Part shown: piece by piece, positions 17,166 through 25,245 of the stretch
Position numbering within the stretch: position 1 is the first letter of the stretch
Layout of the letters: each line of letters starts with the position of its first letter
Assembly: GCA_964538085.1 (NCBI GenBank)
Contig: CAZIDF010000015.1
Span: 1-64,000 of the forward strand
Direction: 5' to 3'
DNA from: G020348385 sp964538085
GTDB lineage: Bacteria > Acidobacteriota > Aminicenantia > Aminicenantales > Aminicenantaceae
Length of the DNA stretch: 64,000 nt
The notes under the pieces: model-generated
Databases searched by the model: none
The model's input: the letters and a program-made list of their open reading frames with translations, nothing else
What the model was told of the DNA's origin: nothing
Program-made: the position numbers and the translations under genes

Positions 17166-18398
17166 TTGAAGAGGTTGACCCTCACCCTCACTCACTATAT
17201 TTTTGTCGGATTTTTTCTGGGAATCATAGCAGGCTGGGTATTCGGCGAGGGCATCACACCCATTGCCGAACCCTTGGCCGAAATATTTTTGCGCCTGCTT
17301 CGCATGGCCATCATGCCGCTCATTATCACATCCATCATTTCTGGGGTTGTGAGTGTGGGAAGCGCCACGGGTTTGGGCCGATTGGGAATCAAGACGTTTT
17401 CCTACTATATTCTTAGCAGTCTGATCGCGATATTTACCGGTCTTTTGCTGGTGAATGTTTTTAAACCCGGAGTCGGTTCAGAGATCGGCTTGGAGATGAA
17501 TCCCCAAAATATCGCTGCTGCTGGAAAGGGAATAGGGGATATCCTGATAAGCCTCATTCCCGAAAATCCCTTCGCAGCAATGGCCAGAGGCGAGGTCCTC
17601 CCTGTCATTTTTTTTTCGCTCCTATTCGGTTTTTTTATCACCAAACTTGCTCAAAAACCGAAAACACAACTTTCTGATTTTTTCCATGCCGCATTCGAGA
17701 GCATGATGAAACTAACCCTTTTTGTCGTCTGGAGCGCGCCGTTCGGTGTTTTCGGGATTATCTCCCGGATCGTTGCTCAAAGCGGATTTGAGGCTTTCAG
17801 ATCTCTCGGTTTTTATTTTCTGGTCGTACTGATGGGTTTGGTTATACACGCGACAATCAATTTGCCCTTGCTTTTATCTTTAGTGGGGCGTGTGAATCCG
17901 ATGAAGCACTACAAGGGCATGCCATCCGCTCTCGTGATGGCCTTTTCCACCTGTTCGACCATCGTGACCCTTCCCCTCACGATGAAAGCTGTCACAGAAA
18001 ATTCCAGGGTATCCGAAAAAGTATCCAACTTTGTCCTCCCCATCGGAGCCACTGTCAACATGGACGGAACCGCGCTTTACGAGTGTGTGGCGACCATATT
18101 CATTGCCCAGGTCTACGGATTCGAGCTGTCTTTTGGTGCTCAGCTCATCATTGTCGTCACGGCGCTTCTGGCTTCTATCGGGGCGGCGAGTGTTCCCATG
18201 AGCGGGATGGTCATGATGTCGATCATATTGAAAGCCGTCGGTCTTCCATTGGAGGGCGTGGCCATTATTTTAGCTGTTGACCGGATTCTGGATATGTTTC
18301 GAACCACGGTGAATGTATTGAGCGATAGTTGTGGGGCCGTCATTGTCGCCCGCTTGGAAGGTGAAACGCTTGAAGGCATAGGAGAGAGTATTCAGTAA
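17166..18398 (+). CDS. Dicarboxylate/amino acid:cation symporter (DAACS family)
   Basis: 410 residues, polytopic inner-membrane carrier of the glutamate/aspartate/C4-dicarboxylate:Na+ or H+ family (GltP, DctA, GltPh). Family motifs: the serine-rich hairpin equivalent 'MAFSTCSTIVTLPLTMKAV', 'LPIGATVNMDGTALYE' in TM7 (ion and substrate site), 'SIGAASVPMSGMVMMSIIL' in the second hairpin and 'DRILDMFRTTVNVLSDS' in TM8 with the conserved Asp-Arg region. Start codon is TTG, with GAGG eight bases before it. It overlaps the convergent KamA gene by seven bases. Its likely substrate class (glutamate or dicarboxylate) matches the glutamate theme suggested for that operon. Confidence 0.92.
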   Translation: MKRLTLTLTHYIFVGFFLGIIAGWVFGEGITPIAEPLAEIFLRLLRMAIMPLIITSIISGVVSVGSATGLGRLGIKTFSYYILSSLIAIFTGLLLVNVFKPGVGSEIGLEMNPQNIAAAGKGIGDILISLIPENPFAAMARGEVLPVIFFSLLFGFFITKLAQKPKTQLSDFFHAAFESMMKLTLFVVWSAPFGVFGIISRIVAQSGFEAFRSLGFYFLVVLMGLVIHATINLPLLLSLVGRVNPMKHYKGMPSALVMAFSTCSTIVTLPLTMKAVTENSRVSEKVSNFVLPIGATVNMDGTALYECVATIFIAQVYGFELSFGAQLIIVVTALLASIGAASVPMSGMVMMSIILKAVGLPLEGVAIILAVDRILDMFRTTVNVLSDSCGAVIVARLEGETLEGIGESIQ

Positions 18399-20188
18399 TA
18401 ATACCAGATGCTTTTGTAATCCGTAATATTTTCACCGATAGCTTTCAATCTTTGCAGATATTTGAAAATGGATACATCCGTGTAAACATACGTATCAGCC
18501 AGAGCTAGTTTTTTTTCCCAGGGATGAAATTCATAGACGCGCCGGCCATCGGGTAGGATGGATATGACATCATGATTTTGAATGGCCCGAAGGTAATTTT
18601 TTCCTAACTTTGGGACATTGAATACGATTTCATCGGTTCTGACCGTGCCGGGCATGAGCCTGGCCTCTTCTTTCTGTTCTTGGAGCATTCGGGGAATCGG
18701 CACGCGAAAGTCATCTGTTTCTTCTTTTCCTTTGGTGGCAAATGTGTAATAGGGTGTGACTCCGATCAGGCGCAGCTTGTTTCGCAGCGCAGCGGCTTCG
18801 AATTTACGCGAATTGAAAAAGGTGTACACCATCTGATTGTAAACCCCTATCCCATACTGTCGAAATCTTTGCACCGCTTCCATGGAATTATGTGTAATCT
18901 CGTAAGGGTGTTCTACGTGGGTGACAATCAAGATCTCTCGTTTTCCTGGGATATGAAAGTGATTGATATCTCTGACCAGCGCATCGGTGATCCTTTGAGG
19001 CAGCGTCACGAGTGTTCGTGTCCCGATCCGGATCCTTTGGATGTGTTTTATTCGGGAAAGCTTATAAAGGAGGCTTTCTATCCTGTCAGTGGATAAAATG
19101 AACGGATCTCCTCCCGTAATCAGAACTTCGTTGATCTCAGGAGTCTGAGCGATCCATCCGATAGCCTTTTCCAGTTTTGGTTTTGGGAGGATGGCTGCAC
19201 CCGAGTAAACATCTTCGATCTCCCAATTTCGCTGGCAGTACACGCAGATCTGGGGACAAGTCAAAACCGGTTTCAGGATGACGATCTGAGGATATCGTCG
19301 GGTGATTCCTTCCATCGGAGAGGTGTCCCGTTCCAGCATAAAATCCATGGAACTCTCATCATGGGCTTTGAATTCCTTCATTTTTTGGATGTACTTCAGA
19401 GAAGGAATGACCTGCGCACGGATGGCATCATCCCTTCCTTGCCCAGCTTCGAAGTCCATCAAAGACAGATAGTATGGGGTGATGCCGAATGGGATTTTAT
19501 ATCTCTTGGCCAGCTTGACCGCTTCGTATTCTTCATCGGTTAGCTTGATCAGTTTTTTCAAAGTCTTGGCATCTCTTATGATATGTTGCATGTGCCATCG
19601 CCAATTGCTCCATTCAAAGCCCGTGACCTTGAAGTGACGAAGGATTCTCAGCTTGTTGTTGTACCGGCGCCTTTTTGCAGAATCGTCTAATCCACTGGGA
19701 TAACGGTTGCTGAATTTTTCCACTTTTCTGGCCATTCGGGAAAGATCGATCGAGCGGAGTTTTGCCGCTTTTTCGCCCTGATGTTTGCTGAATGCAGGGG
19801 GAACCTTAGGATATACGTCGGCTTGACCAGAAATCCCGTAAATGAGATGGCTGAGTTCAGCAAAAAAATCCGGAGATGGCGGATTCGTGGAGAAGATTTT
19901 GTCATTATGAATCAAGTCATTCAGATAGCTGAGGAAATTGAATCCGGCAACTTTTGCACTGCGGCGTGAAATGATATTACGGAAGACAAGAATAGCGTCT
20001 CGAGTCAACATCCATGCAAGAGAAGGGAGGTCGGGATTGTCATCATAGGTATTTATCAACATGGCATTCAGCAGACTTCGGATCTTTTTTCGCTTTTTTT
20101 CGAGAGGATCCTTGGAGACCAAGATCTTTTTAAGAGGAGGGATGGGTTCCAGGATTGTGAGGAGTCTTTTTCTGGCTTTTTCTTCCAT
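18392..20188 (-). CDS. KamA-family radical SAM aminomutase, long form
   Basis: 598 residues; the last gene of a four-gene operon. The C-terminal 400 residues are a lysine-2,3-aminomutase-type domain: 'EWSNWRWHMQHIIRD', radical SAM cysteines C311, C315, C318 ('CPQICVYCQRN'), SAM-binding 'VLITGGDPF' and PLP lysine candidate K530 ('NVPKLGKN'). The first 190 residues are an added helical region of unknown role. By alignment with the Clostridium enzyme from memory, the two aspartates that hold the lysine side chain (D293, D330) are K486 and N524 here, the same swap as in glutamate 2,3-aminomutase. So an acidic substrate is more likely than lysine. No Shine-Dalgarno is visible. Confidence 0.82.
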   Translation of the reverse strand: MEEKARKRLLTILEPIPPLKKILVSKDPLEKKRKKIRSLLNAMLINTYDDNPDLPSLAWMLTRDAILVFRNIISRRSAKVAGFNFLSYLNDLIHNDKIFSTNPPSPDFFAELSHLIYGISGQADVYPKVPPAFSKHQGEKAAKLRSIDLSRMARKVEKFSNRYPSGLDDSAKRRRYNNKLRILRHFKVTGFEWSNWRWHMQHIIRDAKTLKKLIKLTDEEYEAVKLAKRYKIPFGITPYYLSLMDFEAGQGRDDAIRAQVIPSLKYIQKMKEFKAHDESSMDFMLERDTSPMEGITRRYPQIVILKPVLTCPQICVYCQRNWEIEDVYSGAAILPKPKLEKAIGWIAQTPEINEVLITGGDPFILSTDRIESLLYKLSRIKHIQRIRIGTRTLVTLPQRITDALVRDINHFHIPGKREILIVTHVEHPYEITHNSMEAVQRFRQYGIGVYNQMVYTFFNSRKFEAAALRNKLRLIGVTPYYTFATKGKEETDDFRVPIPRMLQEQKEEARLMPGTVRTDEIVFNVPKLGKNYLRAIQNHDVISILPDGRRVYEFHPWEKKLALADTYVYTDVSIFKYLQRLKAIGENITDYKSIWYYY

Positions 20189-20204
20189 TTTTTTGGAGGA
20201 ACTT

Positions 20205-20248
20205 GCTCTCTTTTGGAATCGATTTTCCTTCTTAATCGAAAAAAGAGC
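20205..20248 (-). other. Imperfect stem-loop between M20 peptidase and KamA genes
   Basis: GCTCTCTTTT (20205-20214) pairs with AAAAAAGAGC (20239-20248) and TCGATT (20219-20224) with AATCGA (20234-20239), separated by a nine-base loop. It sits in the only sizeable gap (81 bases) of the operon. No T-run follows on the minus strand, so it looks more like an RNA processing or attenuation element than a terminator. Confidence 0.45.
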
Positions 20249-20269
20249 TAATTGTATCCAAATAATATC

Positions 20270-21430
20270 TTATTTTTCAGTTTCGTGCAAATCGAGCAAA
20301 AAGAGCGCCAGAAGAGCTGTGCGGGCCTTCAGGCTGGCGATCAAGATTCGTTCTTTTGTTGTGTGGTCATAAAGTCCGATAGGACCAAAACCGTCAAGAG
20401 TGGGTACGCCTTCTGCACCGAAGAAATTTCCATCGGATGTCCCGTATCTGTGCTCAGTGGGGACATTTTGACCCAATTCTTCCGCAATCCCGGCCAGTCT
20501 GAACATGAACTTATCCGTTTCCTGGTTCGGAGGCATGGCCGGGCGATGGTTGAGAATAATCGCTTGGGATGTGCAGAGCGGATTTTTTCGGGTGGATGCT
20601 ATTTTTTGGACTTTATCGGTGAGTAGGGTGTGGTGTTCTTCTTTTTGCCAACGGAGATCGAAAAGGAAAAAGGCTCGAGCCGGGATCGTTCCAGGCCCTA
20701 GTCCTCCTTCGATGCGCCCCACATTGGCACGAACGCCAGGAAATAGACCATCAAGAGATTCGAAGGCCACAACTTTGTGGGCAAGTTCCAGGATGGCGCT
20801 GCTTTTTTCCAGCGTGGCAGATCCCACATGAGAATCGTGGCCTAGGGTTTCCATTCGGCCTCCAACCTTTCCATTGCGTGACACGACGATTTCTCCTTTT
20901 TTGCCAGCGCATTCGCCGACAAGGCAGAGCCATGCTTTTTTGGATTCTTGCTCATAAATCAGGCTCGAGGAGGCAGATCCGATCTCTTCGTCTGCTCCGA
21001 GGATCATGGTTATGTTCGGGAACACATAGCCGCCCGCATCTTTCAGGGCTCTGAGTGCGTAGACCATCACGGCAAGCCCTCCCTTCATATCTGCTGTTCC
21101 TGGTCCGTAAAGCCATTCTCCTTCTCTCCGGCATTTTTGAAACGGATGATCCGGGGGGAAAACGGTATCCGTGTGGCCGAGAAGATACACGGACTTTCCC
21201 TTTTTCCTGGTTTTTAAAATATGGAGGTTTCCCACTTCTTTTTGATGCACGACCCTGCGTATGGGCAATATGTCTTCGAGCTTTTCGCAGACCAGTGCAC
21301 TCACGCGATCGCTGCCCTGTTTGTTGTAAGAATACGAGTTCTGTTCGCAGAGGGTGGTCAAAAAATCCATTTGTTCTTCTTCCCGTCCGGAGATCAGTTC
21401 GAGGACTTTTTCCTTGCAAACCCCATCCAT
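20270..21430 (-). CDS. M20 family metallopeptidase (carboxypeptidase G2-like)
   Basis: 386 residues of a dizinc amidohydrolase. Metal and catalytic motifs: 'LLGHTDTVFPPDHPF' (first zinc His and catalytic Asp), 'LYGPGTADMKGGLAVMVY' (bridging Asp), 'LGADEEIGS' (general-base Glu and zinc Glu), and 'RYGTSDGNFFG' plus 'GFGPIGLYDHT' (C-terminal zinc His). The lid/dimerisation domain is at about 180-290. The 'GHTDTVFP' and 'YGPGTADMKGG' forms are most like carboxypeptidase G2, which removes C-terminal glutamate from N-acylated compounds; ArgE/DapE-like activity is possible. It begins 21 bases after the upstream KamA gene, with AAGGAAG before ATG, so it is co-expressed with the aminomutase and ligase. 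Confidence 0.87.
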   Translation of the reverse strand: MDGVCKEKVLELISGREEEQMDFLTTLCEQNSYSYNKQGSDRVSALVCEKLEDILPIRRVVHQKEVGNLHILKTRKKGKSVYLLGHTDTVFPPDHPFQKCRREGEWLYGPGTADMKGGLAVMVYALRALKDAGGYVFPNITMILGADEEIGSASSSLIYEQESKKAWLCLVGECAGKKGEIVVSRNGKVGGRMETLGHDSHVGSATLEKSSAILELAHKVVAFESLDGLFPGVRANVGRIEGGLGPGTIPARAFFLFDLRWQKEEHHTLLTDKVQKIASTRKNPLCTSQAIILNHRPAMPPNQETDKFMFRLAGIAEELGQNVPTEHRYGTSDGNFFGAEGVPTLDGFGPIGLYDHTTKERILIASLKARTALLALFLLDLHETEK

Positions 21431-21451
21431 GCGATTTCTTCCTTTTTTCGG

Positions 21452-22723
21452 CTACAATCCCTCGTCCTCATACTCGCAAACCTGGCCTGCCCAAGTACGG
21501 AAAAGCAATTTACCGTTGCGGTTGTGATTGAGAAGGTAAGTGGGAGCCATCGGAGTTTTCCCTTTACCTTCCGGTGCAGTGATGATGAATGTGGGAACAC
21601 CCAGTCCTGAAGTGTAACCCCTCAGGTTTTCCATGATGTTCAAGCCTTCTCCCACCGAAACACGGAAATGTTGAATTCCCTGGAGTTTCTTGCAATTGAA
21701 AATGTAATAAGGCCTCACCCTAATGCGCAACAACTCGTGGACCAATTTTTTCATCACATTCTTGTCGCTGTTAATACCCCTCAGAAGAACAGATTGGTTT
21801 CCGACCAGCACGCCTGCCCTGATCAATCGGTCGACCGCTGCCTCGGAATCCTGGTTTATCTCCACCGGATGATTGAACTGGGTATTGAGATAGAGGGGTT
21901 TATGCTTCTCGAAAATCTGGCAAAGTTGAGGGGTAATCCTCTGGGGAAGGGTAGCCAGCATCCGGGATCCCAGCCGCTTGATTTCGATGTGAGGGATCTT
22001 GTCGAGTTCCGTCAAAATCCAATCGATGCTTTCATCGGAAAGCATCAGCGCATCACCGCCCGTGATCAGCACATCGCGGATTTCCGGGCAACCTGCGATA
22101 TAGGACAAGGCAGATTCGATGTCTTCCCTCGGATAGATCATATCTTTGAAGACGATATCCTTTTTTCTCAAGCAGTGGCGGCAGAACATGGCGCACATGT
22201 TGGTGACGTTTATTATCAGACGGTCGGGATATAGACGGGTGATGAGGGGGGCGGGTGAATTGAATACGAGTGCGTATGGATCTTGCATTTCTTCCTCATC
22301 CAGGTACTCGGCAATCGTAGGCACAGATTGTTTGAAGATGGGGCAATTGCGATCCTCCGGGTCGATGAGACTTGCATAGGAGGGTGAGATTTGCCAGCGG
22401 TACTGGGTAGCGGTCTTTTTTATATCATCCAGCTCTTTAACGGAAAGGTGCATGATGCGGCTCAGAATCTCGATATCACAGATGGCATTTTGAAAATGCC
22501 ATCGATAATTTTCCCAGTCTGCCTCTTTACCGCCTAGAACTTCCAATATGTGCTTTTTTTGTGCTTGGATCCGGTCCCATCGGTTGAATCCAGTGGGGAT
22601 TTTTTCCCGTACCTCTAGATAATCTGAGATCATTTCTGTGTGTTGGCGGGCGCGTTCACGCGCGATCTCCCGGTTTTTCTCTGGAACGTGCATCGGAGAA
22701 TTGGGATCTTTTACAACCGACAT
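21452..22723 (-). CDS. KamA-family radical SAM aminomutase, short form
   Basis: 423 residues, standard KamA size. Motifs: 'WENYRWHFQNAICD', radical SAM cysteines C177, C181, C184 ('CAMFCRHCLRK'), 'VLITGGDALMLSD', 'LGSRMLATLPQRIT' and PLP lysine K389 ('APEGKGKTP'). Known members swap an amino group between C2 and C3 using PLP and a SAM radical. The position of lysine-binding D293 of the Clostridium enzyme is K345 (in 'FNCKKLQG') and D330 is T382. Loss of both aspartates argues against lysine; the lysine at the first position is as in glutamate 2,3-aminomutase. GGAGG lies five bases before ATG. It is not an obvious EF-P aminomutase (EpmB). Confidence 0.85.
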   Translation of the reverse strand: MSVVKDPNSPMHVPEKNREIARERARQHTEMISDYLEVREKIPTGFNRWDRIQAQKKHILEVLGGKEADWENYRWHFQNAICDIEILSRIMHLSVKELDDIKKTATQYRWQISPSYASLIDPEDRNCPIFKQSVPTIAEYLDEEEMQDPYALVFNSPAPLITRLYPDRLIINVTNMCAMFCRHCLRKKDIVFKDMIYPREDIESALSYIAGCPEIRDVLITGGDALMLSDESIDWILTELDKIPHIEIKRLGSRMLATLPQRITPQLCQIFEKHKPLYLNTQFNHPVEINQDSEAAVDRLIRAGVLVGNQSVLLRGINSDKNVMKKLVHELLRIRVRPYYIFNCKKLQGIQHFRVSVGEGLNIMENLRGYTSGLGVPTFIITAPEGKGKTPMAPTYLLNHNRNGKLLFRTWAGQVCEYEDEGL

Positions 22724-22760
22724 ATTGACCTCCCTCGAAACATTGCGGTCTTTTTATTTT

Positions 22761-23789
22761 TTAGGAATGATTTTCGTTAGAATGAAAAAATTCCGGCTCT
22801 TCTCTGGAATAGCGCAGGATAGCCACCTCGATGATCCGGTTGATGAGTTTATCGTAGCTGTAGCCTGCTTTTGTGGCCGCTTTGACAAAAGAAGACCTGG
22901 GATTGACACTGGCCATGGAGTTCATTTCCAGGATGTAGGGCTGGTTGTATTGATCCAATCGAAAGTCCACTCTGCCGAAATCATAAATGTTCAACATTTC
23001 GAATGCGCTCTTTGCAAGCTTCTGTATGTAAGCGGCTGTTTCTGGAGGCAGGTCAGCGGGACAGACTTTTTTTACTTTTTTCCTCTGGATCCTTTTGAAT
23101 TTGGCTTCGTATGTGTAAACGCCGTTTTCGACTCCGTCCAAGAGCAACTCCAAAACAGGGAAGGCCTCCGGAGGATTGTTTCCGAGAATCCCGACGTTGA
23201 CCTCACGGCCTGCGATGAACTCCTCAGCCAGGGCTGGTTGTTTATACTCTTCTAGAAGTTCTGAAATCGCCTTTTTGAGTTCACTATCATCATGGACGAT
23301 TTTTAGGCCGAAGCTAGCCGCTTCTCCCCTAGGTTTGACGATGACAGGATACTTCAAATAGGGCGCATCCAACTCAGCCGAAAGAAAAACGCGATAACTG
23401 GGTGTGGGCAAATTTGAGGCCAAAAAAATCTGTTTGGCGACAACCTTATCTTGAGCCAGCGTGTGGCCCATCGGATTCGATCCTGTGTAGGGGATCCCCC
23501 CGAGTTCGAGGATAGATGGGACGTGGGTGTAGCGGCACTTTCCCTGCACACCCAAGGCCAGGTTGAATACAAGGCCATTGGGCCGGCGTTTGGAAAGTTT
23601 GGGCAGGAATTTGTTCAAATTCGTCAAGAGAAAGCGATCCGCTTGGATGAGCTCCACTACGTGTCCTCCTGACTCCAAAGCGGAAATGACCTTTTGAATG
23701 GTCTCTTCCGGGTACCATTCCCTGTTCTGCATACCAAACACGTTTATGGTGCCACTTCGATCTCGATTGTAAACAACGGCTACTCGCAT
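22761..23789 (-). CDS. ATP-grasp ligase related to D-Ala-D-Ala ligase
   Basis: 342 residues, first gene of the KamA/M20 operon. The N terminus 'MRVAVVYNRD' and 'KLSKRRPNGLVFNLALGVQG' match the D-alanine-D-alanine ligase N domain, followed by 'GIPYTGSNPMGHTLAQDKVV'. ATP-grasp features: 'KYPVIVKPRGEAASFGLKIV', 'LAEEFIAGREVNVGILG', and metal-binding 'FGRVDFRLDQYNQPYILEMN' with 'NSMASVNPRSSF'. It joins a carboxylate to an amine with ATP to ADP. The company of aminomutases and a peptidase suggests an amino-acid ligase making a beta-amino-acid dipeptide rather than the essential cell-wall Ddl. That is inference. Confidence 0.78.
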   Translation of the reverse strand: MRVAVVYNRDRSGTINVFGMQNREWYPEETIQKVISALESGGHVVELIQADRFLLTNLNKFLPKLSKRRPNGLVFNLALGVQGKCRYTHVPSILELGGIPYTGSNPMGHTLAQDKVVAKQIFLASNLPTPSYRVFLSAELDAPYLKYPVIVKPRGEAASFGLKIVHDDSELKKAISELLEEYKQPALAEEFIAGREVNVGILGNNPPEAFPVLELLLDGVENGVYTYEAKFKRIQRKKVKKVCPADLPPETAAYIQKLAKSAFEMLNIYDFGRVDFRLDQYNQPYILEMNSMASVNPRSSFVKAATKAGYSYDKLINRIIEVAILRYSREEPEFFHSNENHS

Positions 23790-23819
23790 ATAAGTAAACT
23801 CTCTGAAAAAATGAATTTA

Positions 23820-23839
23820 GATAAAAAAATATTTTTATC
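23820..23839. promoter_or_regulatory. A/T-rich palindrome at the operon transcription start
   Basis: GATAAAAA (23820-23827), four-base spacer, TTTTTATC (23832-23839): a perfect eight-base inverted repeat. It falls just downstream of the -10 box at 23847-23852, where the transcription start should be, which is a usual operator position. Chance in A/T-rich DNA is possible. Confidence 0.4.
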
Positions 23840-23846
23840 AGATTTT

Positions 23847-23876
23847 TATATATCTCGTTTGCCCCCAGTATGTCAA
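23847..23876 (-). promoter_or_regulatory. Promoter of the ATP-grasp/KamA/M20/KamA operon
   Basis: Minus strand TTGACA (23876-23871), 18-base spacer, TATATA (23852-23847). The predicted leader of about 50 bases leads to ATG 23789. It lies in the gap after the PmbA stop. Confidence 0.6.
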
Positions 23877-23898
23877 GAATAAGGGGATTTACTTGCAG

Positions 23899-25245
23899 TT
23901 ATTCGCCGGCAACGGTGAGTTCTTGAACTTTTAAAGTGGGCCCGCAAATCGGGCTGCGGAATTCCAGGTCATTCGCCTTTTCCTCGATTTGATTCAGAAT
24001 CGTACCCAGATTGCCGGCGATCGTGATTTCGGCAACGGGATACACGATCTCCCCATTCTCGACCCATAATCCAAAAGCACCCCGGCTGATATCTCCTGTA
24101 ACAGGATTGAGTCCATGCCCGATAGTCCGGATGAGGATAAGCCCTTTTTTGGTTTTTTGGATGATATCTTCGGGTGATTTATCTCCTGGTACGAGAAAAA
24201 AATTATTCGGCCCGACACTGCCGTTATCTGCATTCCCGGTGGAGGGAAGGCCGAGTTTTTTTCCGGCATAGGTATTGCAGAGGTAATTTTTCAGCTTACC
24301 TTTTTCGATAACACAGTGTTTTCCGGTGGGGACTCCTTCTGAATCGTACGGCCTCGTTCCCAGTCTCCCAGGGATTTGGCCATCATCGTAAACGGTGATG
24401 TTTTCGTTGCCGATCTTTTCACCCAACCTATCGGAAAGAAATGACAGTTTCTGATAAACTGCCATTCCTGAGATACAGGAAAATAAAAATCCCATTAGCC
24501 AGGAAGTCATGGGTGGTTCGAATATGACAGGAATGGTCTGTGTCCTAATTTTCCTGGGATTGATTTGTCGGACAGTTCTTTCCACGGCTTTTTTGGCCAC
24601 CGTTTCAGGCAGCTCGAGCGATCCAAAATGCCTTTTGGTGCTGAACCAATAATCTTCCACCTTGGAATCTGTCTCCCCGGCCTGGATACCCACACTCAGA
24701 CTGCATACAGTTTCTTTGTATTCATGGGAAAATCCATGGGAGTTGGCCAAGACGGAATTGATTTCTTTGGTCTCAAAACTGGCTCCGTGTGAGTTTGTAA
24801 TCCTTTCATCGGAGAGGGCGATCCTTTCTGTTTCCATAGCCAAGGAAATCTTTTTTTCAGCGCTCAGCTCAGAGATCGCCGGGTCAAAGATATTTAGGCG
24901 CGATACGTCGAAAGGGCGTTGTTTGAAAATGGGCAGACCGGCGAATTCATCGGGATTGGCAAGCTTTGACCGCTTAATGGAATTCTTCAAAAGCCGCTCC
25001 AAGACTTGCGAATTGAAGTCGGAAGATGAGGCCGAGGCTGTTTTATTGTCTTTGATAACTCTGAGACCCAAGTATCTGGAACCTGCTTCAACCAAACTTT
25101 CCACTTTGCCTTGCCTAACGTCCACACTGAATTCCATCCCATCCATTATAGAAATCTCGATTTCATCGGCTCCTTGGGAACGGCCAAAGGTCACCAATCT
25201 TTCCGCCAATTCCTTCAACTCTGGAGTCTCATGCCGGTCTTTCAC
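23899..25245 (-). CDS. pmbA: TldD/PmbA family metalloprotease subunit (TldE/PmbA)
   Basis: 448 residues of the PmbA (TldE) type, the non-zinc partner of the TldD/E heterodimer, which degrades unfolded peptides and matures some ribosomal peptides such as microcin B17. Seen: 'ISIMDGMEFSVDVRQGKVES', 'GSRYLGLRVI', 'NPRKIRTQTIPVIFEPP' and the Gly-rich C-terminal region 'ISRGAFGLWVENGEIVYPVAEITIAGNLGTIL'. No HExxxH is present, as expected. Start GTG 25245 overlaps the TldD stop as GTGA and has GGAGG six bases upstream, better than ATG 25290, which lies inside tldD. The pair is translationally coupled. Confidence 0.9.
   Translation of the reverse strand: MKDRHETPELKELAERLVTFGRSQGADEIEISIMDGMEFSVDVRQGKVESLVEAGSRYLGLRVIKDNKTASASSSDFNSQVLERLLKNSIKRSKLANPDEFAGLPIFKQRPFDVSRLNIFDPAISELSAEKKISLAMETERIALSDERITNSHGASFETKEINSVLANSHGFSHEYKETVCSLSVGIQAGETDSKVEDYWFSTKRHFGSLELPETVAKKAVERTVRQINPRKIRTQTIPVIFEPPMTSWLMGFLFSCISGMAVYQKLSFLSDRLGEKIGNENITVYDDGQIPGRLGTRPYDSEGVPTGKHCVIEKGKLKNYLCNTYAGKKLGLPSTGNADNGSVGPNNFFLVPGDKSPEDIIQKTKKGLILIRTIGHGLNPVTGDISRGAFGLWVENGEIVYPVAEITIAGNLGTILNQIEEKANDLEFRSPICGPTLKVQELTVAGE

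Noticed and set aside
21452..22723. Short KamA as the EF-P lysine aminomutase EpmB
   Set aside because: EpmB is shorter and works with efp and epmA, none of which is nearby; the protein has the full KamA length and altered substrate residues.
22761..23789. Calling the ATP-grasp gene ddl (cell-wall D-Ala-D-Ala ligase)
   Set aside because: It is family-related, but it is not in a mur/fts cluster and is in an operon with aminomutases, so the symbol would claim too much.
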